DNA of 7,922 nucleotides, from the NCBI GenBank assembly GCA_004297645.1, contig SCUG01000309.1, forward strand, positions 1 through 7,922, given 5' to 3'. Of this stretch, positions 1 to 6,263 are shown piece after piece. Position 1 is the stretch's first letter; every line of letters begins with the position of its first letter. The DNA comes from Saprospiraceae bacterium. Its GTDB lineage: Bacteria; Bacteroidota; Bacteroidia; Chitinophagales; Saprospiraceae. The notes under the pieces were generated by a model. The model searched no databases. It saw only the letters and a list, made by a program, of their open reading frames with translations, and was not told where the DNA came from. The position numbers were made by a program, and so were the translations under genes.

Positions 1-60
1 AGGGAATCGTTTTTCTTTAGTTAAGTGCAAATCCACAAATGGTCGTCAAAAACTAATGCC

Positions 61-723
61 ATGCTAAAATCTCCACTTCCCCGCCATTTTTCAGAAAAAA
101 AGCTACGCGACAGCTATGCGCGGGTAGCCTGGTTTTACAACGCCTGGAGCCGGCTGACCGAATCGAAGGCCGCTGCGAAGGTGCTCGAATGGGCCGCCAT
201 CCAAAACGGCGGGCGTGTGCTGGAAGTGGCCGTTGGCACCGGGCTGGTTTTCACTGAAATCGTGCGCCGGAACCCCGATGGGGAAAACGAGGGTCTCGAC
301 CTGTCGCCCGCCATGCTGGCCCGGGCCAAAAAACTATTGGGCCTCACAAAGGGACGTTACCATCTGCAAACGGGCAACGCCTTCGACTTGCCATTCGGCG
401 ACGCCAGCTTCGACCTTTTGGTCAATAATTTTATGATAGACTTGGTGCCGGAAAAAGATTTCGGGAGATTACTGTCGGAATTCCACCGGGTGCTGAAACC
501 GGGTGGCCGGGCGGTGATTTCCACTATGGCCTTCGGCCAAAAATGGTACAACCGGTTTTGGCATACCGTGGCCCGGTGGCTTCCGGGCCTGCTCACGGGG
601 TGCCGCCCTGTGGACATTGGGTGGCCCCTTGCTGATGCTGGCTTTGAGTTGAGCAAAATGGAAACAGTTAGCCAAAACACTTTTCCGGCTACCGTTTATT
701 TGGCGCAAAAACCCGCGACATAG
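61..723 (+). CDS. Class I SAM-dependent methyltransferase (UbiE/Methyltransf_11-like)
   Basis: A 220-residue soluble protein predicted to transfer a methyl group from S-adenosylmethionine to an unidentified small molecule or lipid in the cytoplasm. Seen: SAM motif I VLEVAVGTG at residues 53-61, an acidic residue ending strand beta-2 in LDLSPAM (79-85), motif II FDLLVNNFMIDLV (117-129) and the post-motif LKPGGRAVIS (145-154). The order and spacing fit the UbiE/COQ5-like Rossmann fold, and the length is normal for stand-alone members. The ATG at 61 is preferred. An in-frame GTG at 25 directly after a TAA would add 12 residues of no evident family similarity. The substrate cannot be read from sequence. 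No quinone or menaquinone genes lie nearby, so a ubiE/menG assignment is not supported. The next gene is 238 bp away and is probably transcribed separately. Confidence 0.85.
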   Translation: MLKSPLPRHFSEKKLRDSYARVAWFYNAWSRLTESKAAAKVLEWAAIQNGGRVLEVAVGTGLVFTEIVRRNPDGENEGLDLSPAMLARAKKLLGLTKGRYHLQTGNAFDLPFGDASFDLLVNNFMIDLVPEKDFGRLLSEFHRVLKPGGRAVISTMAFGQKWYNRFWHTVARWLPGLLTGCRPVDIGWPLADAGFELSKMETVSQNTFPATVYLAQKPAT

Positions 724-799
724 GTTCTTTCCCTTCGTCTCAGAAAAGCCAGAACCCGATCGCACGCTGGGCGAACCATTTCCGGCACAATTCCTGTTT

Positions 800-834
800 G
801 GGCAAATAGGCGTTCTCAAAGAGAACATCTGCCC
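800..834. repeat. Two-part inverted repeat in the methyltransferase/barrel intergenic region
   Basis: A perfect 6-bp stem GTTCTC/GAGAAC (812-817 with 821-826) has an AAA loop. It is enclosed by a second arm GGGCA/TGCCC (800-804 with 830-834), separated by an asymmetric internal loop. It lies about 75 bp past the methyltransferase stop. No T-run follows on either strand, so it is not a classical intrinsic terminator. It could be a processing hairpin, an operator-like palindrome or chance. Confidence 0.35.
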
Positions 835-885
835 CTTCCCTGCATTCACGGAATTTTTTACTAAAGTCAAAATAGAAAGCACTTA

Positions 886-906
886 TATTGCTTGGCTCCA
901 GCAATA
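886..906. repeat. 7-bp inverted repeat upstream of the beta-barrel gene
   Basis: TATTGCT (886-892) and AGCAATA (900-906) form a perfect 7-bp stem around a 7-base loop, ending 55 bp before the ATG at 962. This is a plausible 5' leader hairpin or operator for the barrel gene. No convincing TAnnTTTG promoter element was seen between 724 and 961, so the relation to transcription is unclear. The rest of this 238-bp spacer shows no gene. Confidence 0.3.
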
Positions 907-961
907 AGGTGTAACTTAACGGCTCTCAAAAACAAAAACTACTTCCCTTGCATCCAGGCCC

Positions 962-1978
962 ATGACTAAAACACTAACTATTTTCATTCTGCTAATTTCG
1001 GCTTCAATGGACGCCCAGGTTTCCATCAACAACTTAGCTACGGAGACTAACTCGTTTTTGTGCCAGCCAGGTGTTACTAACAAAACGCCGGGCAAAGGGG
1101 CCTCCATTTCTTACGATTTTAATCCCGATTTTCAGATGAGGCCACCCGGTGCCGAACGTTCCAGCGAAGTGCGGCGCAATGAGCGTTTCAAAGCTAAACT
1201 TAAAGTGCCCATCGTCAATAGCAAGAAGTTTAAAGCGATGTTGGGTTTCCATTATTCCATCGAACGCTACCATTTCGATAAAATAGACCCCGAATACAAT
1301 CCATTATTCAAACGGCTGAATGATACAGCACTGAAATCGGCAGGCATGGCCGCCTATTTCGTCGTTCCCATCAACGAAAAATATTACACTTCTTTCCGGC
1401 TGAGCGCTTCCTGGCTGGGCGATTACAAAGGATTTATAAGCCTCGACAGCCGCTATGGCGTGTACCGGGCGGCTGGTTTGTTCGGGGTGAAACAGCGCGA
1501 CGATTTGGAATATGGCATCGGCCTGCTTTATACGAAGAGTTTCGTCAATACCAGTTTGATACCGTTCGGTTTTTACAACCGGACATTCGACAAACATTGG
1601 GGCGTCGAGATGGCCATTCCTGTGAGCCTTAAAGGCCGGTACAACTTCAAAGAGGGAAGAATGATGCTGTTCGGCACGGAGTATTCAAGCCAGAATTATG
1701 CGATGAACGTCGCCAAACCGGTGTCGAACCCTTTCCTCAAACCGGTGGAAAGAGCACCTTTCCATTACCACCGTTCCTCGCTCGACCTGACGGCCAGCTA
1801 TTGTCATCAACTCAGCGGATGGACTTGGGTAGAGCTGAAAACGGGATATGCTTTCAGCCTCAAATCGAAAGCCAAGGACCTTCCGGAAAATAAATCGTAT
1901 GACCTGAAACCCTCTGGCAGCATGGTGGGCATGGTGACGGTTTTTCTTTCCCCACCCAAATATTTAATAACCAAATAG
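962..1978 (+). CDS. DUF6268-like outer-membrane beta-barrel protein
   Basis: A 338-residue protein predicted to be exported and inserted in the outer membrane. Seen: a short N-terminal signal peptide with hydrophobic core ILLISAS and a likely signal peptidase I site after MDA (residue 18), leaving QVSINN as the mature start. The rest alternates polar and aromatic or hydrophobic residues in many short amphipathic strands (for example AAYFVVPINEKYYTSFRLSA and TWVELKTGYAFSLKS) broken by charged loops, as in outer-membrane barrels. The pattern, including the early KLKVPIVNSKKFKAMLGFHY stretch, resembles the Bacteroidota DUF6268 family, for which I know no biochemical role. Oddly, the protein ends in ITK rather than an aromatic residue, so the usual BAM C-terminal signal is not at the extreme end. 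The gene stands alone between the methyltransferase and convergent ribE. The family call is by recollection and moderately sure; barrel and export are surer. Confidence 0.7.
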   Translation: MTKTLTIFILLISASMDAQVSINNLATETNSFLCQPGVTNKTPGKGASISYDFNPDFQMRPPGAERSSEVRRNERFKAKLKVPIVNSKKFKAMLGFHYSIERYHFDKIDPEYNPLFKRLNDTALKSAGMAAYFVVPINEKYYTSFRLSASWLGDYKGFISLDSRYGVYRAAGLFGVKQRDDLEYGIGLLYTKSFVNTSLIPFGFYNRTFDKHWGVEMAIPVSLKGRYNFKEGRMMLFGTEYSSQNYAMNVAKPVSNPFLKPVERAPFHYHRSSLDLTASYCHQLSGWTWVELKTGYAFSLKSKAKDLPENKSYDLKPSGSMVGMVTVFLSPPKYLITK

Positions 1979-1983
1979 GCTTC

Positions 1984-2592
1984 TCACTTCCCGGCGTACA
2001 ACGCCATGTATTTCGAAACGTATTTCCCGATAATATCGAATTCGAGGTTTACCCGGTCGCCGGGCTTCAGCGACTGGAAATTGGTGTGCTCCAAAGTATA
2101 GGGTATGATGGCCACTGAGAACTGCACCATACCCGCTGATTCAACGGGGCTGACCACCGTGAGGCTGACGCCATTGATGCAGATAGAGCCTTTGTCCACG
2201 AGGATGTGCTCCGGCTGAAGCGGGTACTCGAAGCTGAAAACCCAGCTTCCGTCCATGGCTGCCACGCCCTTACATTCAGCGGTGGTATCCACATGACCCT
2301 GCACCATGTGGCCGTCGAGGCGGGCATTGGTTTGCATGGCCCGTTCGAGGTTAAGGAGGGCGCCTTTGGCCAGGAGGCCGAGGTTGCTGCGTTGCAACGT
2401 TTCGTCAATGGCCGTGACGGTGTGGGTGCCGCCATCCTGAGCTACCACGGTGAGGCAGACGCCATTGTGGGCAACGCTTTGGTTCACCCTCAATTCATGC
2501 GAGATAGAAGAGGCAACGGTGAAATGCTTGTTGGTACCCTCGCAGCGAATTTCTTTTACGGTACCGGGAGTTTCTATGATTCCAGTAAACAT
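1984..2592 (-). CDS. ribE: Riboflavin synthase, alpha subunit
   Basis: A 202-residue cytoplasmic enzyme that dismutates two molecules of 6,7-dimethyl-8-ribityllumazine to riboflavin and a pyrimidinedione, the last step of riboflavin synthesis. Seen: the canonical N-terminus MFTGIIE with the conserved Phe2, and two tandem lumazine-binding barrels. The first has HNGVCLTV (42-49); the second has CINGVSLTVV (138-147), IPYTLEHTNF (163-172) and VNLEFDIIGKYV (181-192). GHMVQGHVD (94-102) starts the second barrel. By position Cys46, Ser143 and Asp186 match the catalytic Cys, Ser and Asp known in the family, and the length is typical. The ATG at 2592 is chosen because family proteins begin exactly at MFTGIIE; a TTG 24 bases upstream would add eight unrelated residues. 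No other rib gene and no FMN riboswitch is visible, so it appears to be a stand-alone gene. Its stop lies 5 bp from the convergent barrel gene. Confidence 0.96.
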   Translation of the reverse strand: MFTGIIETPGTVKEIRCEGTNKHFTVASSISHELRVNQSVAHNGVCLTVVAQDGGTHTVTAIDETLQRSNLGLLAKGALLNLERAMQTNARLDGHMVQGHVDTTAECKGVAAMDGSWVFSFEYPLQPEHILVDKGSICINGVSLTVVSPVESAGMVQFSVAIIPYTLEHTNFQSLKPGDRVNLEFDIIGKYVSKYMALYAGK

Positions 2593-2600
2593 TGGCCGGT

Positions 2601-2621
2601 AGTTGGCAGTTGGCAATTGGC
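2601..2621. repeat. Heptad tandem repeat (AGTTGGC) next to the ribE start
   Basis: Three consecutive 7-bp units occur: AGTTGGC (2601-2607), AGTTGGC (2608-2614) and the variant AATTGGC (2615-2621). Read with ribE the units are GCCAATT, GCCAACT, GCCAACT, ending 8 bases before the ATG, where the leader would contact the ribosome. The related ATTGGCC at 2591-2597 overlaps the start codon. Confidence 0.6.
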
Positions 2622-2754
2622 CCCTATCGGAATGAGCAATTAGCCAGCTTTGTAAGTTGCATTTTGAAAGGCACTAAATTAGGAAAGAGGTGGACAATGG
2701 TATGGGCGAACGCCATGATTTATGGCATCGGAACATTTGAAAGGCAGGTAAAGA

Positions 2755-2791
2755 AAAATGGAGGCCACTCCGTACGAGCGTCCTCCATTTT
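2755..2791. terminator. Symmetric hairpin flanked by A and T runs; possible bidirectional terminator
   Basis: A perfect 10-bp stem AAAATGGAGG/CCTCCATTTT (2755-2764 with 2782-2791) encloses a 17-base loop that can itself pair CTC with GAG (2768-2770 with 2776-2778). The A-run on the left and T-run on the right give either strand a U-tract, as in intrinsic terminators. No gene ends just upstream on either strand: ribE reads away, with its start 160 bp to the left. It could therefore close a small untranslated transcript, act as a ribE leader element, or be a dispersed palindromic repeat. The whole stretch 2622-3109 otherwise shows no convincing gene; a small hairpin GCCAT/ATGGC lies at 2712-2726. 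Confidence 0.4.
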
Positions 2792-2987
2792 ACAAATTCA
2801 TTCGCTAAGAAATACAGAAAAACGATAATAATGAATGCAATTTGACTTCCTTTTCCCAATCCCCGAAATGGAATATGCCAGCGGAGACAATCCGTAGATA
2901 ATTAGCAGTAGGGGGTAGAAGTACCATTTTTTACAATCGTTTCAAACCAGGTATAATTTGAAAATGCTACAGACAATAGGTGCGCCA

Positions 2988-3021
2988 TTGCCACGCGAAC
3001 CTGTTTTATTTTTGACCTTTG
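2988..3021 (+). promoter_or_regulatory. Candidate Bacteroidota-type promoter for the lipoprotein/transferase genes
   Basis: TATTTTTG at 3007-3014 matches the Bacteroidota -7 consensus TAnnTTTG, with a TTG at 2988-2990 as a possible -33 element, although the 16-base spacing is short. An overlapping second candidate is GACCTTTG at 3014-3021, one mismatch, 23 bases from the same TTG. Transcription would begin roughly 100 bases before the lipoprotein ATG at 3131. Which of the two boxes is used cannot be told from sequence. Confidence 0.45.
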
Positions 3022-3130
3022 CACCCGTCCACACAACACCCTGCGAACTGCCGCCGTCTTTAGAGCACATTGGAAATTCGCTCAAGGAAAGCGATTTGCC
3101 ATCGAAAACGTGGAAATAAAAACTAACTAC

Positions 3131-4057
3131 ATGATGCCCGTACTAAATACTCCTCCCCTTCTTTCCCGCCCGATATTCCTTTTACCCTGCCTTTTGGCCC
3201 TGCTGCTGATGGCCAGTTGCGACACGGAAGACGAGCCAATTCCCGCGTATTTAACCATCGGGTCGTTCGAACTCGAAGCCACCAACATGCAGGTGCATGG
3301 CAGCATTTCCCAAAAGATTACCGAGGGCAAAGCCTTCGTCGTGGACAAGGCCTCTGGCGTTACGCACCAGTTGGGCACTCTGACCCTCCCGGCCACCGTG
3401 CCGGTGCTGCTCAGCGGGGAAGTAGAGGTGAACGTGGATCCCGTCATCAGGGCCAACGGCAATAGCCTCTATCCCGGCATCTATCCGTTCTATGAGCGGT
3501 ACACCACCACGCTCGACCTTACGCCGAATGTAGATGCATACGTGAAACCCGTCACGCGCTACAAGGCGGAGACGGTGTTTGAGTTTATCGAAGATTTCGA
3601 AGGCACCGGCCACTTGTTTCAAGACGACCGCGATGAAAACCCGCTGACTTTTCTCGAAAATTCCAGCGAGGATGTTTTTGAGGGGCAGTTTTCCGGCAAA
3701 GTCACCCTCGACACCGCCAACACTGTTTTCGTCGTGGGCACTAATCAAAAATACTTTCTGGATTTCAGCACGGTAGGCAAAGTGTTCATGGAAGTCAATT
3801 ACAAAACCGATATTCCTTTAGAGTTCGGCGTGCTGGCGGTGGATGCCGTGGGTGGTGAGTCGCCCAATTTCGAGTTCGTGGTGTTGGCGAAAGACGAGTG
3901 GAACAAGATATATTTCGACATGACCGACTTGGTGGCCACTTCCTCGCAGAAAGAATTTTTCTTTGTCATCCGTGGCATTCTGCCGTTTGAAAACGGGCAA
4001 TACAAGCCCGAAGTAGCGAATGTCTGGCTCGACAACATTAAACTTCTCCATTTTTAA
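3131..4057 (+). CDS. Lipoprotein of unknown function with C-terminal jelly-roll-like domain
   Basis: A 308-residue predicted lipoprotein. Seen: a hydrophobic segment FLLPCLLALLLMASC with a lipobox-like MASC, so Cys30 would be lipidated after signal peptidase II cleavage. The mature start CDTEDEP is strongly acidic. In Bacteroidota an acidic stretch just after the Cys is associated with transport of lipoproteins to the cell surface, so surface exposure is inferred. Residues 38-145 look like a beta-rich first domain with a proline-rich turn (YPGIYPFYERY, 114-124). Residues about 150-308 start at IEDFEG and end in VWLDNIKLLHF, a pattern typical of jelly-roll, carbohydrate-binding-like domains. 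No catalytic motif is evident. The ATG at 3131 is preferred over a GTG at 3110; a second ATG follows at 3134. The gene lies 23 bp upstream of the sugar transferase gene and is probably cotranscribed with it, hinting at an envelope-glycan role. I do not recognise a named family. Confidence 0.75.
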   Translation: MMPVLNTPPLLSRPIFLLPCLLALLLMASCDTEDEPIPAYLTIGSFELEATNMQVHGSISQKITEGKAFVVDKASGVTHQLGTLTLPATVPVLLSGEVEVNVDPVIRANGNSLYPGIYPFYERYTTTLDLTPNVDAYVKPVTRYKAETVFEFIEDFEGTGHLFQDDRDENPLTFLENSSEDVFEGQFSGKVTLDTANTVFVVGTNQKYFLDFSTVGKVFMEVNYKTDIPLEFGVLAVDAVGGESPNFEFVVLAKDEWNKIYFDMTDLVATSSQKEFFFVIRGILPFENGQYKPEVANVWLDNIKLLHF

Positions 4058-4081
4058 ATGGATATTCGCACAGCTACCTGA
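4058..4081 (+). other. Seven-codon micro-ORF bridging the lipoprotein and transferase genes
   Basis: Directly after the lipoprotein stop (TAA, 4055-4057) an ATG at 4058 opens MDIRTAT. Its TGA at 4079-4081 overlaps the transferase ATG at 4081-4083 as TGATG. The arrangement stop-ATG, 7 codons, TGATG would let a ribosome step from one gene to the next by re-initiation twice. It is in the lipoprotein reading frame. Translation is not shown; the reading could be chance in a 23-bp spacer. Confidence 0.3.
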
Positions 4082-5493
4082 TGACCGCTCGAAAAACAGA
4101 CACCTACTTTTACCGCACCGCCGACTTTGTGGCGGCCATGCTCGCCTGGGCCTTGTTTTTTTCTTACCGCAAATGGATTGAAGGCGTGCCATTGGGCATG
4201 CAGGTATTCAATGACCTGAATTTTTATTACGGCATCCTCATCATTCCCTCCGGATGGTTTCTCTTTTACAACCTCTTCGACGATTACAAAGACGTGTACC
4301 GCCTCTCGCGGCTCGCCACGCTGGTACGTTTGTTTTTCCTCACCCTCATCGGTGTCACTTTCCTGTTTTTCACCCTCATGCTGGATGACTTCGTCAAAGA
4401 TTTCCACACGTATTACCGCTCGTTTGGCATGCTGTTCGGGTTGCATTTTAGCCTCACCTGCCTCGTGCGGATGATTTTGCTGAGCCGCACGCACCGCCGG
4501 TTGGAAAGAGGGGTGGTCACCTTTCCTACGCTGCTCATTGGCGGCAACAAGCGCGCAGCAGAACTTTATCAGGATATCGCGGGGCGCAAAGTGGGACCCG
4601 GCTACCGGTTCGCCGGCTACATCAACACCAACGGCCACGTCAGCCAAGCCATTCTTCCTTTGCCCTGTTTGGGGCACTTAGACCAACTCGCCGAGGTTAT
4701 CAAAACACACCAAATCGAAGACGTCATCATCGCCATCGAGACCAGCGAGCACCAGCGGCTCAAGGACATCCTCAGCGAGTTGTTCGACTTTGGCGACAAG
4801 ATTTTCATAAAAATAATACCCGACATGTACGACATCATGCTGGGGAATGTGCGCATGAGCGAGGTGTATGGGGCCGTGCTTATCCAGATAAAACAAGAGC
4901 TGATGCCCAAATGGGAGCGCCTGCTCAAGCGCCTGATGGACGTGGTGGTGTCTGCTTTGGTGCTGGTTATTTTGTCGCCGTTCATGTTATACCTCATGCT
5001 CCGGGTGCGCCTATCTTCCCGCGGCCCGGTTTTCTTCCGGCAGGAGCGCATCGGGCTAAACGGCCAGCCTTTTCAGCTCATAAAATTTCGCTCGATGTAT
5101 GTGGACGCAGAGCAACAGGGGCCGCAGCTATCGAAAGAAAACGACCCCCGGTGCACACCCTGGGGAGCTGTGATGCGCAAGTGGCGCCTCGACGAACTGC
5201 CCAATTTCTGGAACGTGCTTTCCGGCGACATGTCGCTGGTAGGCCCCCGCCCCGAGCGCCAGTTTTTCATTGACCAAATCTTGAAAAAGGCCCCGCATTA
5301 CCGGCACTTGCTGAAAGTACGCCCCGGCATCACCTCGTGGGGGCAGGTCAAATACGGCTACGCTTCCAATGTAGATGAAATGATTCAGCGGCTGAAATTC
5401 GACATTCTGTACATCGAAAATATGTCGCTGGCGCTCGACATGAAAATCATTTTTTACACCTTACTGGTACTCATACAAGGCGAAGGGAAGTGA
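4081..5493 (+). CDS. Polyprenyl-phosphate hexose-1-phosphate transferase (bacterial sugar transferase, WbaP/WcaJ-like)
   Basis: A 470-residue inner-membrane enzyme predicted to move a sugar-1-phosphate from a nucleotide sugar to undecaprenyl phosphate, the first committed step of an exopolysaccharide, capsule or O-glycan. Seen: about four membrane helices near residues 14-30, 48-66, 82-102 and 113-134, and a Rossmann-like domain starting TFPTLLIGGNKRAAELY (148-164). The C-terminal catalytic domain (281-470) has KRLMDVVVSALVLVILSP with the Ser-Pro kink of the re-entrant helix (299-300). It also has FRQERIGLNGQPFQLIKFRSM, the catalytic Asp-Glu pair in RLDELPNFWNVLSG (D371, E372), MSLVGPRPE and VRPGITSWGQV. 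All key family residues are present and the length is typical of the long class. The start forms TGATG with a micro-ORF, suggesting translational coupling to the lipoprotein gene. No other glycosyltransferase, flippase or polymerase gene is in the window, so the product glycan and sugar are unknown. Confidence 0.93.
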   Translation: MTARKTDTYFYRTADFVAAMLAWALFFSYRKWIEGVPLGMQVFNDLNFYYGILIIPSGWFLFYNLFDDYKDVYRLSRLATLVRLFFLTLIGVTFLFFTLMLDDFVKDFHTYYRSFGMLFGLHFSLTCLVRMILLSRTHRRLERGVVTFPTLLIGGNKRAAELYQDIAGRKVGPGYRFAGYINTNGHVSQAILPLPCLGHLDQLAEVIKTHQIEDVIIAIETSEHQRLKDILSELFDFGDKIFIKIIPDMYDIMLGNVRMSEVYGAVLIQIKQELMPKWERLLKRLMDVVVSALVLVILSPFMLYLMLRVRLSSRGPVFFRQERIGLNGQPFQLIKFRSMYVDAEQQGPQLSKENDPRCTPWGAVMRKWRLDELPNFWNVLSGDMSLVGPRPERQFFIDQILKKAPHYRHLLKVRPGITSWGQVKYGYASNVDEMIQRLKFDILYIENMSLALDMKIIFYTLLVLIQGEGK

Positions 5494-5514
5494 GGTTTCC
5501 GCTGTAAAAAATAA

Positions 5515-5522
5515 TACCTTTG
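5515..5522 (+). promoter_or_regulatory. Candidate -7 promoter element upstream of the PAP2-like gene
   Basis: TACCTTTG matches TAnnTTTG exactly and is followed by C, a common form in Bacteroidota. It lies 22 bp past the transferase stop and 66 bp before the ATG at 5589. No TTG occurs at the usual distance; a TTT at 5496-5498 (16-base spacing) is the nearest candidate. It suggests the PAP2-like gene has its own promoter in addition to any read-through. Confidence 0.45.
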
Positions 5523-5529
5523 CCTGCCG

Positions 5530-5576
5530 GAAAATGAAATGCGCTGGCCGGGAATCGTTCAGAATCAACCATTTTC
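5530..5576. repeat. Leader inverted repeat before the PAP2-like gene
   Basis: GAAAATG (5530-5536) and CATTTTC (5570-5576) are complementary over 7 bases with a 33-base loop, ending 12 bases before the ATG at 5589. If transcription starts near the -7 box at 5515-5522, the repeat would fill the 5' leader. The left arm carries an ATG (5534) out of frame with the gene. The stem is weak and may be chance. Confidence 0.25.
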
Positions 5577-5588
5577 AGGGAAGAAATA

Positions 5589-6263
5589 ATGACAAACCCA
5601 ATACTCCGAAATATCGCCACCGTTATTTCCATCCTCTTCCATCCGCTGCTCATCGTGACGTATATGCTCACCCTCCTTTTGGTGGTCAATCCTTACCAGT
5701 TCGGGGTTTACAGCATCGTGGAGCAGTGGAAGTTAGTGTTGTTGGTGTTTCTGTCCACATTCATCATGCCTGCGTTTGCCGTGGTGATGATGCGGTCGCT
5801 CAACATGGTGAGTTCCTTCGATTTGGAGGACAAACAGGAACGTATCGGGCCTTATATCATCACGGGCGTTTTTTACATGTGGATGTTTATCAACTTCAAA
5901 AACAACCAGGCCATACCGCTGGCCCTCACCGTGGCAATTTTAGGCGCTACCATTGGGCTGTTCATCGCCTTCTTTGTCAATAATTTTACTAAAATTAGTG
6001 CCCACGCTGTGGGCATGGGGGGGCTTGTGGGCATGACTGTCGTGAACACACTCTATTTCAATTACGACACCTTCTCGCTCAATCTGGGCCGTACCGGGGC
6101 ATTCGAAGTGAGCACCAATTTCCTGTTGCTGGTCATACTGGTGCTTGCCGGTGCCGTCTGCACATCGCGCCTACTGCTAAATGCGCACACCTCCAAACAA
6201 CTGTACGGCGGCTTTGCGGCGGGTTTTCTTTCCCAGTTTATCGCACTGTATTTTCTCGCCTGA
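5589..6263 (+). CDS. PAP2-superfamily-like integral membrane protein with degenerate active site
   Basis: A 224-residue inner-membrane protein with about six hydrophobic helices, near residues 8-33, 47-68, 89-102, 108-130, 140-156 and 177-195, plus a hydrophobic C-terminus (205-223). Traces of the PAP2 phosphatase signature appear in the right order. A basic stretch KQERIGP (82-88) stands where KxxxxxxRP is expected, and KISAHAVG (135-142) where PSGH is expected. SRLLLNAHTSKQ (193-204) keeps the SR-x5-H-x3 spacing but has Gln in place of the final Asp. The N-terminal LFHPLLIVTY is, by recollection, typical of Bacteroidota members. Classical members hydrolyse phosphatidate or undecaprenyl pyrophosphate; activity here is uncertain because the first motif and the last Asp are changed. 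A preceding AGGGAAG stretch may serve as ribosome binding site. It follows the sugar transferase by 95 bp, and a role in polyprenyl-phosphate handling is inference only. Its last 26 bp overlap the antisense ABM gene. Confidence 0.65.
   Translation: MTNPILRNIATVISILFHPLLIVTYMLTLLLVVNPYQFGVYSIVEQWKLVLLVFLSTFIMPAFAVVMMRSLNMVSSFDLEDKQERIGPYIITGVFYMWMFINFKNNQAIPLALTVAILGATIGLFIAFFVNNFTKISAHAVGMGGLVGMTVVNTLYFNYDTFSLNLGRTGAFEVSTNFLLLVILVLAGAVCTSRLLLNAHTSKQLYGGFAAGFLSQFIALYFLA

Noticed and set aside
25..60. GTG start giving a 12-residue extension of the methyltransferase
   Set aside because: The ATG at 61 gives a normal family N-terminus; the added residues look like non-coding leader directly after a stop codon. 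It cannot be fully excluded.
2593..2616. TTG start extending riboflavin synthase by eight residues
   Set aside because: The family starts at MFTGIIE with a functional Phe2; the extension would translate the heptad repeat.
2592..2859. Small open frames on both strands in the ribE upstream region (78 and 61 codons)
   Set aside because: Both run through the hairpin at 2755-2791; the longer one also covers the heptad repeat. Neither shows family similarity, and start context is poor.
2593..3109. FMN riboswitch ahead of ribE
   Set aside because: None of the conserved RFN-element core segments was found on the minus strand by eye.
3110..3130. GTG start for the lipoprotein
   Set aside because: It would put extra polar residues before the signal peptide; the ATG at 3131 gives a normal lipoprotein signal.
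4054..4677. Long minus-strand open frame opposite the transferase N-terminal half
   Set aside because: Low-complexity, charged composition typical of the antisense of a membrane-protein gene; the plus strand is clearly coding.
5534..5983. Plus-strand open frame overlapping the PAP2-like gene in another frame
   Set aside because: It is His/Arg-rich without family features, and the PAP2-like frame explains the region with clear membrane helices.
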